A stretch of DNA of 33,228 nucleotides from Nitrospirota bacterium (GTDB lineage: Bacteria; Nitrospirota; Thermodesulfovibrionia; Thermodesulfovibrionales; JdFR-88): positions 1-33,228 of the forward strand of contig JAJYLE010000006.1 of assembly GCA_021788025.1 (NCBI GenBank), read 5' to 3'. The position numbers and the translations under genes are program-made. Below, piece after piece: positions 7,900-16,135 of the stretch. Position 1 is the first letter of the stretch; every line of letters begins with the position of its first letter. Below the pieces are notes generated by a model, which was given only the letters and a program-made list of their open reading frames with translations, did not search any database and was not told the origin of the DNA.

Positions 7900-9063
7900 A
7901 TGCCTGAAGTAGTGGGAATAAAATTCCGGCAATGCGGAAAGGTTTACGATTTCGATGCCGAAGGTTTGTCCCTGAAACCCGGCGACGTTGTGGTTGTGGA
8001 CTCTGATATGGGGCTGTCCCTGGGAAAGGTAGTTTCCCACTGCTCTCCCACCCCCGAAAAGGAATACAAAAAAGTACTCCGCGTGGCCACCGGCGAAGAC
8101 AGGAAAGAGGAGCAGGCAAACGCAGACCTCTGCCAGGAAGCATTCGCGTTCTGCCGGGAGCGGATAATGGCCCGCGGACTGGAGATGAAGCTTATCCGCA
8201 CCGAGAGCACACTGGACAGGAAAAGGCTTGTCTTCTATTTCGTGTCAGACAAAAGGATAGATTTCCGCGAACTGGTTAAGGACATGGCCCAGAAATTCCG
8301 TACCCGGATAGAGATGCGGCAGGTCGGCGTACGGGACGAGGCAAAGATGACAGGCGGGCTTGGCCTTTGCGGAAGAAAGCTCTGCTGCTCGGAATTCCTT
8401 GTGGACTTCGCCCCCATCTCCATAAAGATGGCAAAAAAACAGGACCTGATACTGAACACTGGCAAGCTCTCCGGCGTATGCGGCAGGCTGATGTGCTGCC
8501 TGGGTTACGAATACAATAGCGAAAAATGCTGCCGGAAGGGAGCTGCCGCCGGTGAGAGTGCGGAAGAGGCCGGCATGGAAGAAACAAGCCTTGAAGAGGC
8601 CTCATTGAATGAGGCTTTAGCGGAAACGGAAGCGGCCAGCCCGGCAGTTGCTGAATTTCCCTCAAAAGAAAAAACGGAAGAAAAGCCGGCCGGCAGGGGA
8701 CAGATGGGGCGCCGGAGATGGCCACGCGACCGCAGGGGCGCACGGCGCGACCAGGGCCAGAACCAGCAGGGCCCGGTCCAAAGGCGCGAGGACAGAAGCC
8801 CTGACAACAAATTGGCTAACCAGCCCGGACATGACAATCCGGAAGAAAAACCGGCCCACACTAACAGGCCGCAAGCTCAAACCGGGCTGCCTGGAGGGCC
8901 GCAGAAGCAGGCAGAAGGGGAAGACGGGCAGGAAACGCCGAAAGATCCGGAATCACGCAAAAAAAGAAGGTGGCGCAAACGCGGACGCAGAAACAGGAAT
9001 AATAGACCCGGATCCAACGATGGCCCGGGCAACGGCAGCGGCAGCGAAGCCAATCAGGGTTGA
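7900..9063 (+). CDS. ricT: RicT/YaaT (PSP1-domain) protein with a long basic tail
   Basis: PSP1-domain protein. In Bacillus, RicT acts with RicA and RicF in an Fe-S complex that affects RNase Y-dependent mRNA processing. The core (about residues 1-210) has the PSP1 fold and paired Cys motifs LCGRKLCC (157-163) and CGRLMCC (194-200), which are the family's likely cluster ligands. After residue 212 comes about 175 residues of low-complexity sequence rich in Glu, Ala, Gln, Asn, Arg and Gly, with a strongly basic patch (KKRRWRKRGRRNRNN). That tail is unusual and looks disordered and RNA-binding. The start ATG 7900 is 8 bases after holB. RicA and RicF are not in the window, so the role here is inferred from the family. 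Confidence 0.88.
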   Translation: MPEVVGIKFRQCGKVYDFDAEGLSLKPGDVVVVDSDMGLSLGKVVSHCSPTPEKEYKKVLRVATGEDRKEEQANADLCQEAFAFCRERIMARGLEMKLIRTESTLDRKRLVFYFVSDKRIDFRELVKDMAQKFRTRIEMRQVGVRDEAKMTGGLGLCGRKLCCSEFLVDFAPISIKMAKKQDLILNTGKLSGVCGRLMCCLGYEYNSEKCCRKGAAAGESAEEAGMEETSLEEASLNEALAETEAASPAVAEFPSKEKTEEKPAGRGQMGRRRWPRDRRGARRDQGQNQQGPVQRREDRSPDNKLANQPGHDNPEEKPAHTNRPQAQTGLPGGPQKQAEGEDGQETPKDPESRKKRRWRKRGRRNRNNRPGSNDGPGNGSGSEANQG

Positions 9064-9081
9064 GGAAAGAAACCCGCGCCA

Positions 9082-11073
9082 ATGTCCCGGAACCCTGAAA
9101 AATTTTATGTAACTACGCCGATCTATTACGTCAACGACATTCCTCACATAGGGCATGCCTACACAACCATAGCGGCAGACATCCTGGCCCGCTATAACCG
9201 GTTTTCCGGCAGAAAGGTGTTTTTCCTTACCGGAACGGACGAACACGGGCAGAAGGTACAGAAGGCGGCGGAGCAGCGCAGCCTCAGCCCGAAGGAACAT
9301 GCCGATAAAATGGTTGTCAATTTCAAAGAGATGTGGCAAAGGCTGAACATCTCCAATAACGCCTTTATCCGCACCACGGATGAAGGACATAAGGCCAGAG
9401 TCCGTGAGCTGTTAAGCTCCCTTTGGGGAAAGGGCTTGATTGAAAAACGCTCCTACACAGGATGGTACTGCGTGCCTGATGAAAGGTTCTGGACTGAAAA
9501 AGACCTTGTAAACGGAAAATGTCCGGACTGCGGGCGTGATGTGGAGCAAATAGAGGAGCAGAACTATTTCTTCCTGATGTCCCGTTATCATGACGCGCTG
9601 ATAAAGCACATCGAGAAAAATCCATCGTATGTGCAGCCGGATACCAGAAGAAACGAAGTGCTGGGGTTTTTAAAATACCAGCCGCTTGGAGACCTTTGCA
9701 TATCCAGGCCTAAAAAACGCCTGCCCTGGGGCATCCCCCTGCCCTTCGACGAGGAGTTTGTCACTTATGTATGGTTTGACGCCCTGGTGAATTATTATTC
9801 CGGGCCTCAATACCTTGCCTCTGCTGATACGGCATGGTGGCCCGCGGATGTACATATAATCGGGAAAGACATACTGACCACCCATGCCGTGTACTGGTCC
9901 ACAATGCTCATGGCCCTGGGGCTTCCGCTTCCGGGGACTATCTTTGCGCACGGCTGGTGGACAATCGAGGGCAGGAAGATGTCCAAGTCCCTGGGCAACG
10001 TGGTGGACCCGGCGGATGTAGTTAGGGCTTTTGGGGAACGTGGGGTAGATACGTTCAGATATTTTCTTTTCAGAGAGATACCATTTGGTCATGATGGAGA
10101 TTTTTCCAAAAAAGCGTTAGAAATTAGAAATAACAAGGAACTTGCTAATGATCTTGGGAATCTGATTTCAAGAACGTTTACCATGACATCCAAGTATTTC
10201 AGTGGCCTAGTGCCTCAGGCGGAAATAGAGCCCGAAATGAAGACCCTTGCGCATTCCATTCCTGAAAAAGTGGAACTCCACCTTAAATCGCTCCAGTTCC
10301 AGAAGGCCCTTGAAGAGATATGGAATCTGGTCTCTTATACGAACAATTACATTCAGTCCAATGAACCCTGGACACTTGCCAAATCGCCCGAAATGCACGG
10401 CAGGCTTGCGCAGGTCATTTATTCATCATTAGAGGCAATAAAACTTTTAGCTGCATACCTGTATCCCTTTATGCCATCCTGGTCAGAAGCGCTGTGGAAG
10501 GCCCTGGGTTATACGGATGCGCTTACAAAAAACAGTCTTGGGAATTTGATTAAAACGCCTTTGCCCGCCGGCAGAAAATTGGAGGAGTTTAAGACACTGC
10601 TTTTCCCGATTGCATCTTATGCGGAGACGGCGCACGATGTGGACGTAGTTGCCGGTTACGCCTTTGTAGGGAAAAAAGAAGAAAGGAAAAAGAAAGTGGA
10701 GGAAAAACCAGCTGCAAAGCCGAAAATTGAACAGCCCATAAATGAGGGGCTTATCGGCATAGAGGACTTTGCAAAGGTAAAACTGAGGACTGCCAAGGTG
10801 CTTTTGGCCGAGCCGGTGAAAGGCTCCAATAAATTAATAAGGCTTGAAGTTGATCTGGGAGACGAAAAAAGACAGATCGTTGCCGGGATAGGCAAGAGCT
10901 ATTCCCCGGAAGAATTAATTGGAAAGACCGTTGTAATCGTGGCCAACCTTAAACCGGCAAAACTCATGGGCGTGGAATCCAACGGTATGCTGCTTGCCGC
11001 CACCGATGCAGAAGGTACGCTTTCAGCGCTCACAACCGAAAAGGAAGTAAAACCGGGGGCGTCGATAAAGTAA
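9082..11073 (+). CDS. metG: Methionyl-tRNA synthetase with C-terminal tRNA-binding domain
   Basis: Charges tRNA(Met) with methionine. The class I signatures are HIGH (residues 22-25) and KMSKS (299-303). The zinc-knuckle region reads YCVPDERFW and later CPDC, so one expected CxxC pair is reduced to a single Cys and only one knuckle may remain. A Lys/Glu-rich linker leads to a C-terminal OB-fold tRNA-binding domain of the Trbp111 type (KVKLRTAKVL to GVESNGMLLAA), giving 663 residues, normal for the long form. The start ATG 9082 lies 18 bases after ricT. A stretch around 10021-10200 is clearly AT-richer than its surroundings yet keeps the frame and conserved residues. Confidence 0.96.
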   Translation: MSRNPEKFYVTTPIYYVNDIPHIGHAYTTIAADILARYNRFSGRKVFFLTGTDEHGQKVQKAAEQRSLSPKEHADKMVVNFKEMWQRLNISNNAFIRTTDEGHKARVRELLSSLWGKGLIEKRSYTGWYCVPDERFWTEKDLVNGKCPDCGRDVEQIEEQNYFFLMSRYHDALIKHIEKNPSYVQPDTRRNEVLGFLKYQPLGDLCISRPKKRLPWGIPLPFDEEFVTYVWFDALVNYYSGPQYLASADTAWWPADVHIIGKDILTTHAVYWSTMLMALGLPLPGTIFAHGWWTIEGRKMSKSLGNVVDPADVVRAFGERGVDTFRYFLFREIPFGHDGDFSKKALEIRNNKELANDLGNLISRTFTMTSKYFSGLVPQAEIEPEMKTLAHSIPEKVELHLKSLQFQKALEEIWNLVSYTNNYIQSNEPWTLAKSPEMHGRLAQVIYSSLEAIKLLAAYLYPFMPSWSEALWKALGYTDALTKNSLGNLIKTPLPAGRKLEEFKTLLFPIASYAETAHDVDVVAGYAFVGKKEERKKKVEEKPAAKPKIEQPINEGLIGIEDFAKVKLRTAKVLLAEPVKGSNKLIRLEVDLGDEKRQIVAGIGKSYSPEELIGKTVVIVANLKPAKLMGVESNGMLLAATDAEGTLSALTTEKEVKPGASIK

Positions 11074-11207
11074 GCCCGTCGTCCGGTTTCCGTTTACGTG
11101 TAGCAAATCACGGACACGTTGTTATTAAAGAACGTGAATTTTACCTTTACCCCCAAAGAGGTTATTGTTATATTGATTTCAGGGAAAGCGCGTCAGGGTG
11201 GGGTTAA

Positions 11208-11241
11208 GGGGGCGGGAGATGGTAAAACATCCCCTGCCCCC
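11208..11241 (+). terminator. Possible terminator hairpin downstream of metG
   Basis: GGGGGCGGGAGATG pairs with CATCCCCTGCCCCC over 12 of 14 positions around a GTAAAA loop and is followed by TGGTTTTC, a weak T-tract. It lies 134 bases after the metG stop inside a 281-base gap. The rest of that gap holds only a possible extended -10 (TGTTAATAT, 11308-11316) ahead of the crp-like gene. I see no gene there. Confidence 0.45.
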
Positions 11242-11354
11242 TGGTTTTCAGTAAAAATCATTAGGTCCCTGCCACAAACCATTCCTCTTTTTATCCGTTT
11301 CATCCTGTGTTAATATACCTTCAATATTTTGGTTAACTGGCAGTAGGGGAGCTA

Positions 11355-12053
11355 ATGGACGTCCGGAATTTACAGAAAACTGTTTTAGAAGTCCTGAAGA
11401 AACTTGAACTGTTTAAGAATTTATCCAATGATTATCTTGTCCAAATAGCATCTTCCTGCGTCAGAAGATCACACCCAAAGGGCGCGGTCCTCTTCTATCA
11501 GACAGAGATGTCCAGCGACCTCTTTGTAATTCTCTCCGGAAAAGTAAAGGCCACTCTCACAGGCGATGACGGCAATGAGGTAGTCCTTTGTTTCTTCAAC
11601 GATGGCGATTTCTTTGGCGAAATGAGCCTTTTCGATAATCAGGGCAGGTCCGCTACCGTAACGGCGGAGACGGACTGCGAGATGGCCGTTCTGGAGCGGG
11701 ACAAATTCATCGGCCTGCTTATGGACAGCCCCGAAATAGCCATTGAGCTTATAACCACTTTGTCAAAACGCCTCAGAAAGACAAATGAGATGGTTGAATC
11801 CCTGGTATTCCTGGATGTAAGGGAGAGGCTGCTCAAGGAATTCTCCGGGATGGCCGGCCCCGGCGGCGCGGCAGGCAAGGTTTTAAAAGTAGACAAGAAA
11901 ACCCATCAGGAACTGGCCTGCCGCATAGGCGCATCAAGGGAATCTGTATCGAAATGCATGAAGGCCCTTATACATGAAGGCGTAATCGATGAAAAGAAAG
12001 ACCATTTCCTGGTAAACTTGCCGAACGTTAAACCGCGCTGCCCCGGAATTTGA
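11355..12053 (+). CDS. Crp/Fnr-family transcriptional regulator
   Basis: DNA-binding regulator with an N-terminal cyclic-nucleotide-binding-like beta barrel (about residues 20-140, including FGEMSLFDNQGRSATVTA) and a C-terminal winged helix (HQELACRIGASRESVSKCMKALI). There is no N-terminal Cys cluster, so it is not an oxygen-sensing FNR. The RSATV stretch resembles a phosphate-binding cassette but does not by itself fix the ligand. The start ATG 11355 follows a good AGGGGAG ribosome binding site. It sits between metG and ppdK on the same strand. The gap to ppdK contains a perfect palindrome and a hairpin, so ppdK or the gene itself is a natural candidate target, although that is inference. 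Confidence 0.9.
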   Translation: MDVRNLQKTVLEVLKKLELFKNLSNDYLVQIASSCVRRSHPKGAVLFYQTEMSSDLFVILSGKVKATLTGDDGNEVVLCFFNDGDFFGEMSLFDNQGRSATVTAETDCEMAVLERDKFIGLLMDSPEIAIELITTLSKRLRKTNEMVESLVFLDVRERLLKEFSGMAGPGGAAGKVLKVDKKTHQELACRIGASRESVSKCMKALIHEGVIDEKKDHFLVNLPNVKPRCPGI

Positions 12054-12122
12054 GCCGCTGCCGGCAAAAAACCCCTCGCCGCAAAAAGCCTGTTTAAAAA
12101 CATTGCCACATCAAACTTTTAC

Positions 12123-12138
12123 CCATATACTTATATGG
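12123..12138. promoter_or_regulatory. Perfect palindrome, candidate operator
   Basis: CCATATA-CT-TATATGG is a perfect 7-base inverted repeat with a 2-base spacer, about 70 bases after the Crp-type gene and 196 bases before ppdK. Its symmetry suits a dimeric regulator, but it does not match the E. coli CRP consensus (TGTGA-N6-TCACA). Confidence 0.4.
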
Positions 12139-12196
12139 AAAATCCATAAATAACCGGGCCTACCCTGCATGCCGGGGCGGTTTTAAAGCGTGAAAC

Positions 12197-12226
12197 TTGA
12201 AATTTACTCTTATTATGGATTAGATT
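12197..12226 (+). promoter_or_regulatory. Weak candidate promoter for ppdK
   Basis: TTGAAA and TAGATT are separated by 18 bases, upstream of the leader hairpin and the ppdK start. The -10 box matches only 4 of 6 positions. It is the best match I could find in this gap. Confidence 0.35.
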
Positions 12227-12255
12227 AAACGTCCAGACTACAATCATTTCCGGAA

Positions 12256-12279
12256 GGCTGTGGTGAAAAACCGGCAGTC
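12256..12279 (+). promoter_or_regulatory. Leader hairpin upstream of ppdK
   Basis: GGCTGTGGT and ACCGGCAGTC pair, with two G-U pairs and one bulge, around a GAAAA loop. No T-tract follows, so it is not a simple terminator. The local string GGTGAAAAACCGGCAG faintly recalls the core of cobalamin riboswitches, but the flanking conserved boxes of that family are not evident. Confidence 0.4.
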
Positions 12280-12318
12280 TGCAAGGGGATGGGATTAATT
12301 TCGACGGAGGGTCTCTTC

Positions 12319-15066
12319 ATGGCTAAGGCAGCGGTGGTTAGGAAAGGGAAAACCCCACAAAAAGCAAAGGCGGTTTCGGGCAAAGCCAGCGCGGGGAAAA
12401 AGGCAAAAGGCCCGAAATACGTCTATTTCTTCGGCATGGGCAAGGCCGACGGCACCGGGCAGATGAAAGACCTGCTTGGCGGCAAGGGGGCAGGCCTGGC
12501 CGAGATGAGCAGGCTGGGAATGCCCGTCCCGGCGGGCTTCACAATCACTACCGAGGCCTGCAACGCGTTTTTCAAAAGCGGCAAGAAATACCCGGCCGGC
12601 ATGTGGGACCAGGCGCTGGAGAACCTGGCCAAGGTGGAAAAGGCCATGGGCATGAAATTCGGCAACCCGTCCAATCCGCTTCTGGTTTCAGTGCGCTCCG
12701 GGGCAAAATTCTCTATGCCGGGCATGATGGACACAGTCCTCAACCTCGGGCTCAACAATGAAACGCTGGCAGGCATCATTAAAAAAACCGGCAATGAGCG
12801 TTTCGCCTACGACGCCTACCGCCGTTTCATAACCATGTTCGGCAACATTGTGATGGACGTAAACAGAAGGAAGTTCGATGATGCCCTCGAAGCGGTCAAA
12901 AAAGAAAAGGACTATAAGGAAGACACTGAGCTTACTGTTGACGACCTGAAGGGGCTTGTTGAGGAATTCAAGAGGATATACAGGGCCGAGACCAGCTCCG
13001 ATTTCCCGCAGGAGCCGCTCAAGCAGCTGCAGATGGCCATAAACGCCGTCTTCGGCTCCTGGTTTGGTGACAGGGCCGTAAAATACCGGAAATTAAATGA
13101 CATCCCGGACAATCTTGGCACCGCCTGCAATGTGCAGACGATGGTATTTGGCAACATGGGCGACAGTTCCGGCACAGGCGTTGGCTTCACCAGAAACACT
13201 TCCACCGGCGACAGAAAGTTGTTCGCCGAGTGCCTTATAAATGCGCAGGGTGAAGACGTTGTGGCCGGTATCCGCACGCCGCTTCACATAGACGAACTTA
13301 AAAGAAGGCTTCCCAAGGCGTATAAAGAGCTTGATTCAATCTACAAAAAGCTCGAAAAGCATTACAGGGACATGCTGGACATCGAGTTCACGGTGCAGGA
13401 AGGCAAGCTGTACATGCTCCAGTCCAGGATTGGAAAGAGGACTGCCAAGGCAGCCCTCAAGATTGCCATAGACCTGGTCAAGGAAAAACAGATAGACAGG
13501 AACACGGCCCTACTGCGGATAGACCCCGCCCAGCTGGACCAGCTTCTGCATCCGATGGTGGATCCCAAGGCCCAGGTAAAAGTGCTTGCCAAGGGACTTC
13601 CGGCATCGCCCGGCGCGGCAGTTGGCAAAGTAGTGTTTACGGCGGAGGACGCCGAGAACTGGGCCGCCAAAGGCGAAAAGGTAATACTGGTAAGGCCTGA
13701 GACCTCGCCGGAAGACATCGGCGGGATGCACGCGGCGCAGGGAATACTCACCGCCAGGGGCGGCATGACCTCCCATGCGGCCGTTGTGGCCAGGGGCATG
13801 GGCAAATGCTGCGTGGCTGGCGCGGGCTCGCTGAATATAGACGAGCACGCAAAAGAGTTCAGCGTGAACTCCACGGTTATCCGCGAGGGCGACCACATCA
13901 CCATCAACGGGACCAACGGCCAGGTTATCATTGGCGAGGCCCCGCTTATCCAGCCGGAGCTTACAAAAGAATTCGGCGTGATAATGAAGTGGGCCGACGA
14001 GGTCAGAAAAATCGGCGTGCGGGCCAATGCGGACACCCCCAAGGATGCATCGGTTGCCATGGGCTTCGGTACGCAAGGCATAGGGCTTTGCCGCACCGAG
14101 CACATGTTCTTCGAAACAGACAGGATAAAGGCCGTAAGGGAAATGATCCTTGCCGACGATACCGAAGGCAGGGGAAAAGCCCTCGCCAAGCTCCTGCCGA
14201 TGCAGAAGGAAGACTTCATAGGCATATTCAGGGAGATGAAGGGCCTGCCTGTCACCATCAGGCTTCTGGATCCCCCGCTCCACGAGTTCCTGCCCCACAC
14301 CGACGAGGAACTTCAGGAACTTTCGCTGGAGATGGGCGTGCCGGTTGACAAGCTGAAGGCCCGGAACAAGATGCTGCATGAGTTCAACCCTATGCTTGGG
14401 CACAGGGGATGCAGGCTTGGCATAACCTATCCCGAGATATACGAAATGCAGGTAAGGGCCATCATGGAAGCCGCTTGCGAACTCAAAAAACAGAAGGTAA
14501 AAGTTACCCCTGAGATAATGATCCCGCTGGTTGCGCACGTAAGGGAGCTTAAAACCCTCCGTGAGATGACCGTAAGGGTAGCCGGCGAAGTACAGAAGGA
14601 GTGCAAGGTAAAGGTGGACTATACCGTTGGCACCATGATAGAGGTTGCCAGGGCAGCTATCACCGCGGACGAGATTGCAACCCAGGCAGACTTCTTTTCC
14701 TTCGGCACCAACGACCTTACGCAGACTACGTTCGGGCTTTCCAGGGATGACGCCGGGCGCTTCCTGCCCACATATGTTGAAAAAGGCATACTTGATGACG
14801 ACCCGTTCGTAACCATAGACCAGGGCGGCGTTGGCCAGCTGATGCAGATTGCGGTGGAAAAAGGCCGCAAGACCAAAAAAGGCCTGAAGATGGGCATCTG
14901 CGGCGAGCATGGCGGCGAGCCGAAGACCGTCGAGTTCTGCCACAGGATTGGCCTTAACTATGTAAGCTGTTCTCCATACAGGATACCGCTTGCCAAGCTC
15001 GCGGCAGCCCAGGCGGCGGCAAAAGAAAAGACAAAAGGCAAGGACCTCTCCAAGTCCACCGTCTAG
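12319..15066 (+). CDS. ppdK: Pyruvate, phosphate dikinase
   Basis: Interconverts pyruvate, ATP and phosphate with PEP, AMP and pyrophosphate, linking glycolysis and gluconeogenesis. Domains in order: the nucleotide-binding region starting YVYFFGMGKADG and LLGGKGAGLAEM; the phosphohistidine domain with GGMTSHAAVVARGMG (His near residue 486); and the C-terminal PEP/pyruvate barrel with GICGEHGGEP (Cys near 861). I chose ATG 12319 over the track start at 12289 because GGAGGG lies just upstream at the right distance, giving 915 residues. The first 33 or so residues are a Lys/Ala-rich extension not usual for PPDK. The gene follows a Crp-type regulator on the same strand and ends at a strong hairpin. 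Confidence 0.96.
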   Translation: MAKAAVVRKGKTPQKAKAVSGKASAGKKAKGPKYVYFFGMGKADGTGQMKDLLGGKGAGLAEMSRLGMPVPAGFTITTEACNAFFKSGKKYPAGMWDQALENLAKVEKAMGMKFGNPSNPLLVSVRSGAKFSMPGMMDTVLNLGLNNETLAGIIKKTGNERFAYDAYRRFITMFGNIVMDVNRRKFDDALEAVKKEKDYKEDTELTVDDLKGLVEEFKRIYRAETSSDFPQEPLKQLQMAINAVFGSWFGDRAVKYRKLNDIPDNLGTACNVQTMVFGNMGDSSGTGVGFTRNTSTGDRKLFAECLINAQGEDVVAGIRTPLHIDELKRRLPKAYKELDSIYKKLEKHYRDMLDIEFTVQEGKLYMLQSRIGKRTAKAALKIAIDLVKEKQIDRNTALLRIDPAQLDQLLHPMVDPKAQVKVLAKGLPASPGAAVGKVVFTAEDAENWAAKGEKVILVRPETSPEDIGGMHAAQGILTARGGMTSHAAVVARGMGKCCVAGAGSLNIDEHAKEFSVNSTVIREGDHITINGTNGQVIIGEAPLIQPELTKEFGVIMKWADEVRKIGVRANADTPKDASVAMGFGTQGIGLCRTEHMFFETDRIKAVREMILADDTEGRGKALAKLLPMQKEDFIGIFREMKGLPVTIRLLDPPLHEFLPHTDEELQELSLEMGVPVDKLKARNKMLHEFNPMLGHRGCRLGITYPEIYEMQVRAIMEAACELKKQKVKVTPEIMIPLVAHVRELKTLREMTVRVAGEVQKECKVKVDYTVGTMIEVARAAITADEIATQADFFSFGTNDLTQTTFGLSRDDAGRFLPTYVEKGILDDDPFVTIDQGGVGQLMQIAVEKGRKTKKGLKMGICGEHGGEPKTVEFCHRIGLNYVSCSPYRIPLAKLAAAQAAAKEKTKGKDLSKSTV

Positions 15067-15075
15067 GCATATACC

Positions 15076-15096
15076 GGGGGGCCGTTCCGGCCCCCC
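15076..15096 (+). terminator. Hairpin terminator after ppdK
   Basis: GGGGGGCCG and CGGCCCCCC form a perfect 9-base stem with a TTC loop, starting 10 bases after the ppdK stop. No T-tract follows, so it may act by pausing or as an RNA 3'-end stabiliser. Confidence 0.6.
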
Positions 15097-15297
15097 AATC
15101 CCCTCACTCAGCTTATAATTCAGCGCCCCCCTTGCTTCTGTCATCTCTCTTTACATTTGGCCATCGTCAGTTGCCCTCTAATTTTTTTGCGGGGACGGTA
15201 TTCGCCTCCGCTTCCCCAGATACGGCAAAAGCAAAGGTAATTCTGTAATGATTTAAATAAGCAACATGACGCTATTTTGGGCTCTTCAGGCTTCCCT

Positions 15298-15400
15298 GTG
15301 GGTAAAAAGGGCCCTTGTATTAGCCGTTTGGGTTTGTCTTTGAAGCACCTGGCAATGCGGGAGCGGTTAGTGAGTGCAGTGGGCCGCGCGTGCGTGCGTC
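15298..15400 (+). repeat. Second dispersed repeat family, copy 1 (diverged)
   Basis: Shares GTGGGTAAAAAGG, TTAGCCGTTTGGGTTTG and AATGCGGGAGCGG followed by TGAGTGCAGTGG with copies at 21581, 28310 and 29358. It lies in the 464-base gap after ppdK. The rest of that gap shows nothing else I can name. Confidence 0.6.
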
Positions 15401-15530
15401 TGCAAGCGCCCTACCATAAACAGCTCCGGCGCGAGTAATGCCGCAGCTATTTTGAGACAAGTTCTAACATTTCTGATAATTAAAATTTGAAGTTGACAGG
15501 GCCTTGCCATTTCTGGTTTTTTATAAGCTG

Positions 15531-16112
15531 ATGACGGACCTGGCACAGGCTAGAAAATATATCACCGAACTGCACAGGAAGCAGAACGACCCTTATTGCT
15601 GGCCGGACTATCTTACCGGGCTTCCGGGCCAGAACGCCATAATCCGGAAGTTGGAAAAGATATACCCCATGCTTGGCACATACGGGATCGCCTACGCTAG
15701 AATATCCAACATCTACCCTTACCTGATCAAGTATGGCTACAAGCACCACGCGGACATCATCGAATGGTCGGCGGCCATATTCAAGACAGCGTTCGATGAC
15801 GTAAAAGACTCTTTCGTTGGCGCAATCGATACGCACGGCTATGTAATAATGGCAAAGTCCAGGGACTTAGACCCGGTTCTGTCGGAATGCGCCAGATTAT
15901 TCGGAAAAAAAACCGGAGCGTATTACTCGCCTGAAGACAGAAAGAAAGGCTCCATACTTTCCTTCCATGCTGAGGGCAAGTGCGTGAGCGTGGGGCTGAT
16001 GGACATAATTTACAGCACAGTCAGGGAGAAGACCAAGATTCCAAGGGGCGATCTGGTCCCGCACCTGGCCTCGATGTGCTCAAAGCTGGAAAGCGAATCC
16101 CTGCAATCATAA
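15531..16112 (+). CDS. Degenerate GGDEF-domain protein, probably without cyclase activity
   Basis: A stand-alone protein of 193 residues that follows the GGDEF (diguanylate cyclase) layout. It opens with YLTGLPGQNAIIRKLEK, like the DxLTGLPN entry of the family, and continues through an IAYARISNIYPYLIKYGY segment where active enzymes carry the metal Asp and DxFKxxND. Where the GG(D/E)EF signature should be it reads DTHGY. A later YYSPEDRKKG and CVSVGLMDII match the C-terminal half. Losing both the signature and the metal ligand argues against c-di-GMP synthesis, so a binding or scaffolding role is more likely. I chose ATG 15531 over the track's TTG 15504. Neither has a good ribosome binding site. 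There is no sensor domain. The neighbours are ppdK upstream and a repeat element downstream. Confidence 0.65.
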   Translation: MTDLAQARKYITELHRKQNDPYCWPDYLTGLPGQNAIIRKLEKIYPMLGTYGIAYARISNIYPYLIKYGYKHHADIIEWSAAIFKTAFDDVKDSFVGAIDTHGYVIMAKSRDLDPVLSECARLFGKKTGAYYSPEDRKKGSILSFHAEGKCVSVGLMDIIYSTVREKTKIPRGDLVPHLASMCSKLESESLQS

Positions 16113-16135
16113 CCGCATCCGCACCAGCCTTCATT

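Noticed and set aside
11119-11313. 64-residue ORF between metG and the Crp-type gene
   Set aside because: It spans the hairpin, has no ribosome binding site and shows no motif.
12241-12300. Cobalamin riboswitch upstream of ppdK
   Set aside because: Only one short string resembles the aptamer and the other conserved segments are not found, so it is listed only as a leader hairpin.
13510-15144. 544-residue minus-strand ORF opposite ppdK
   Set aside because: It lies wholly antisense to a clearly coding gene, has no recognisable motif, and arises from codon bias of the true frame.
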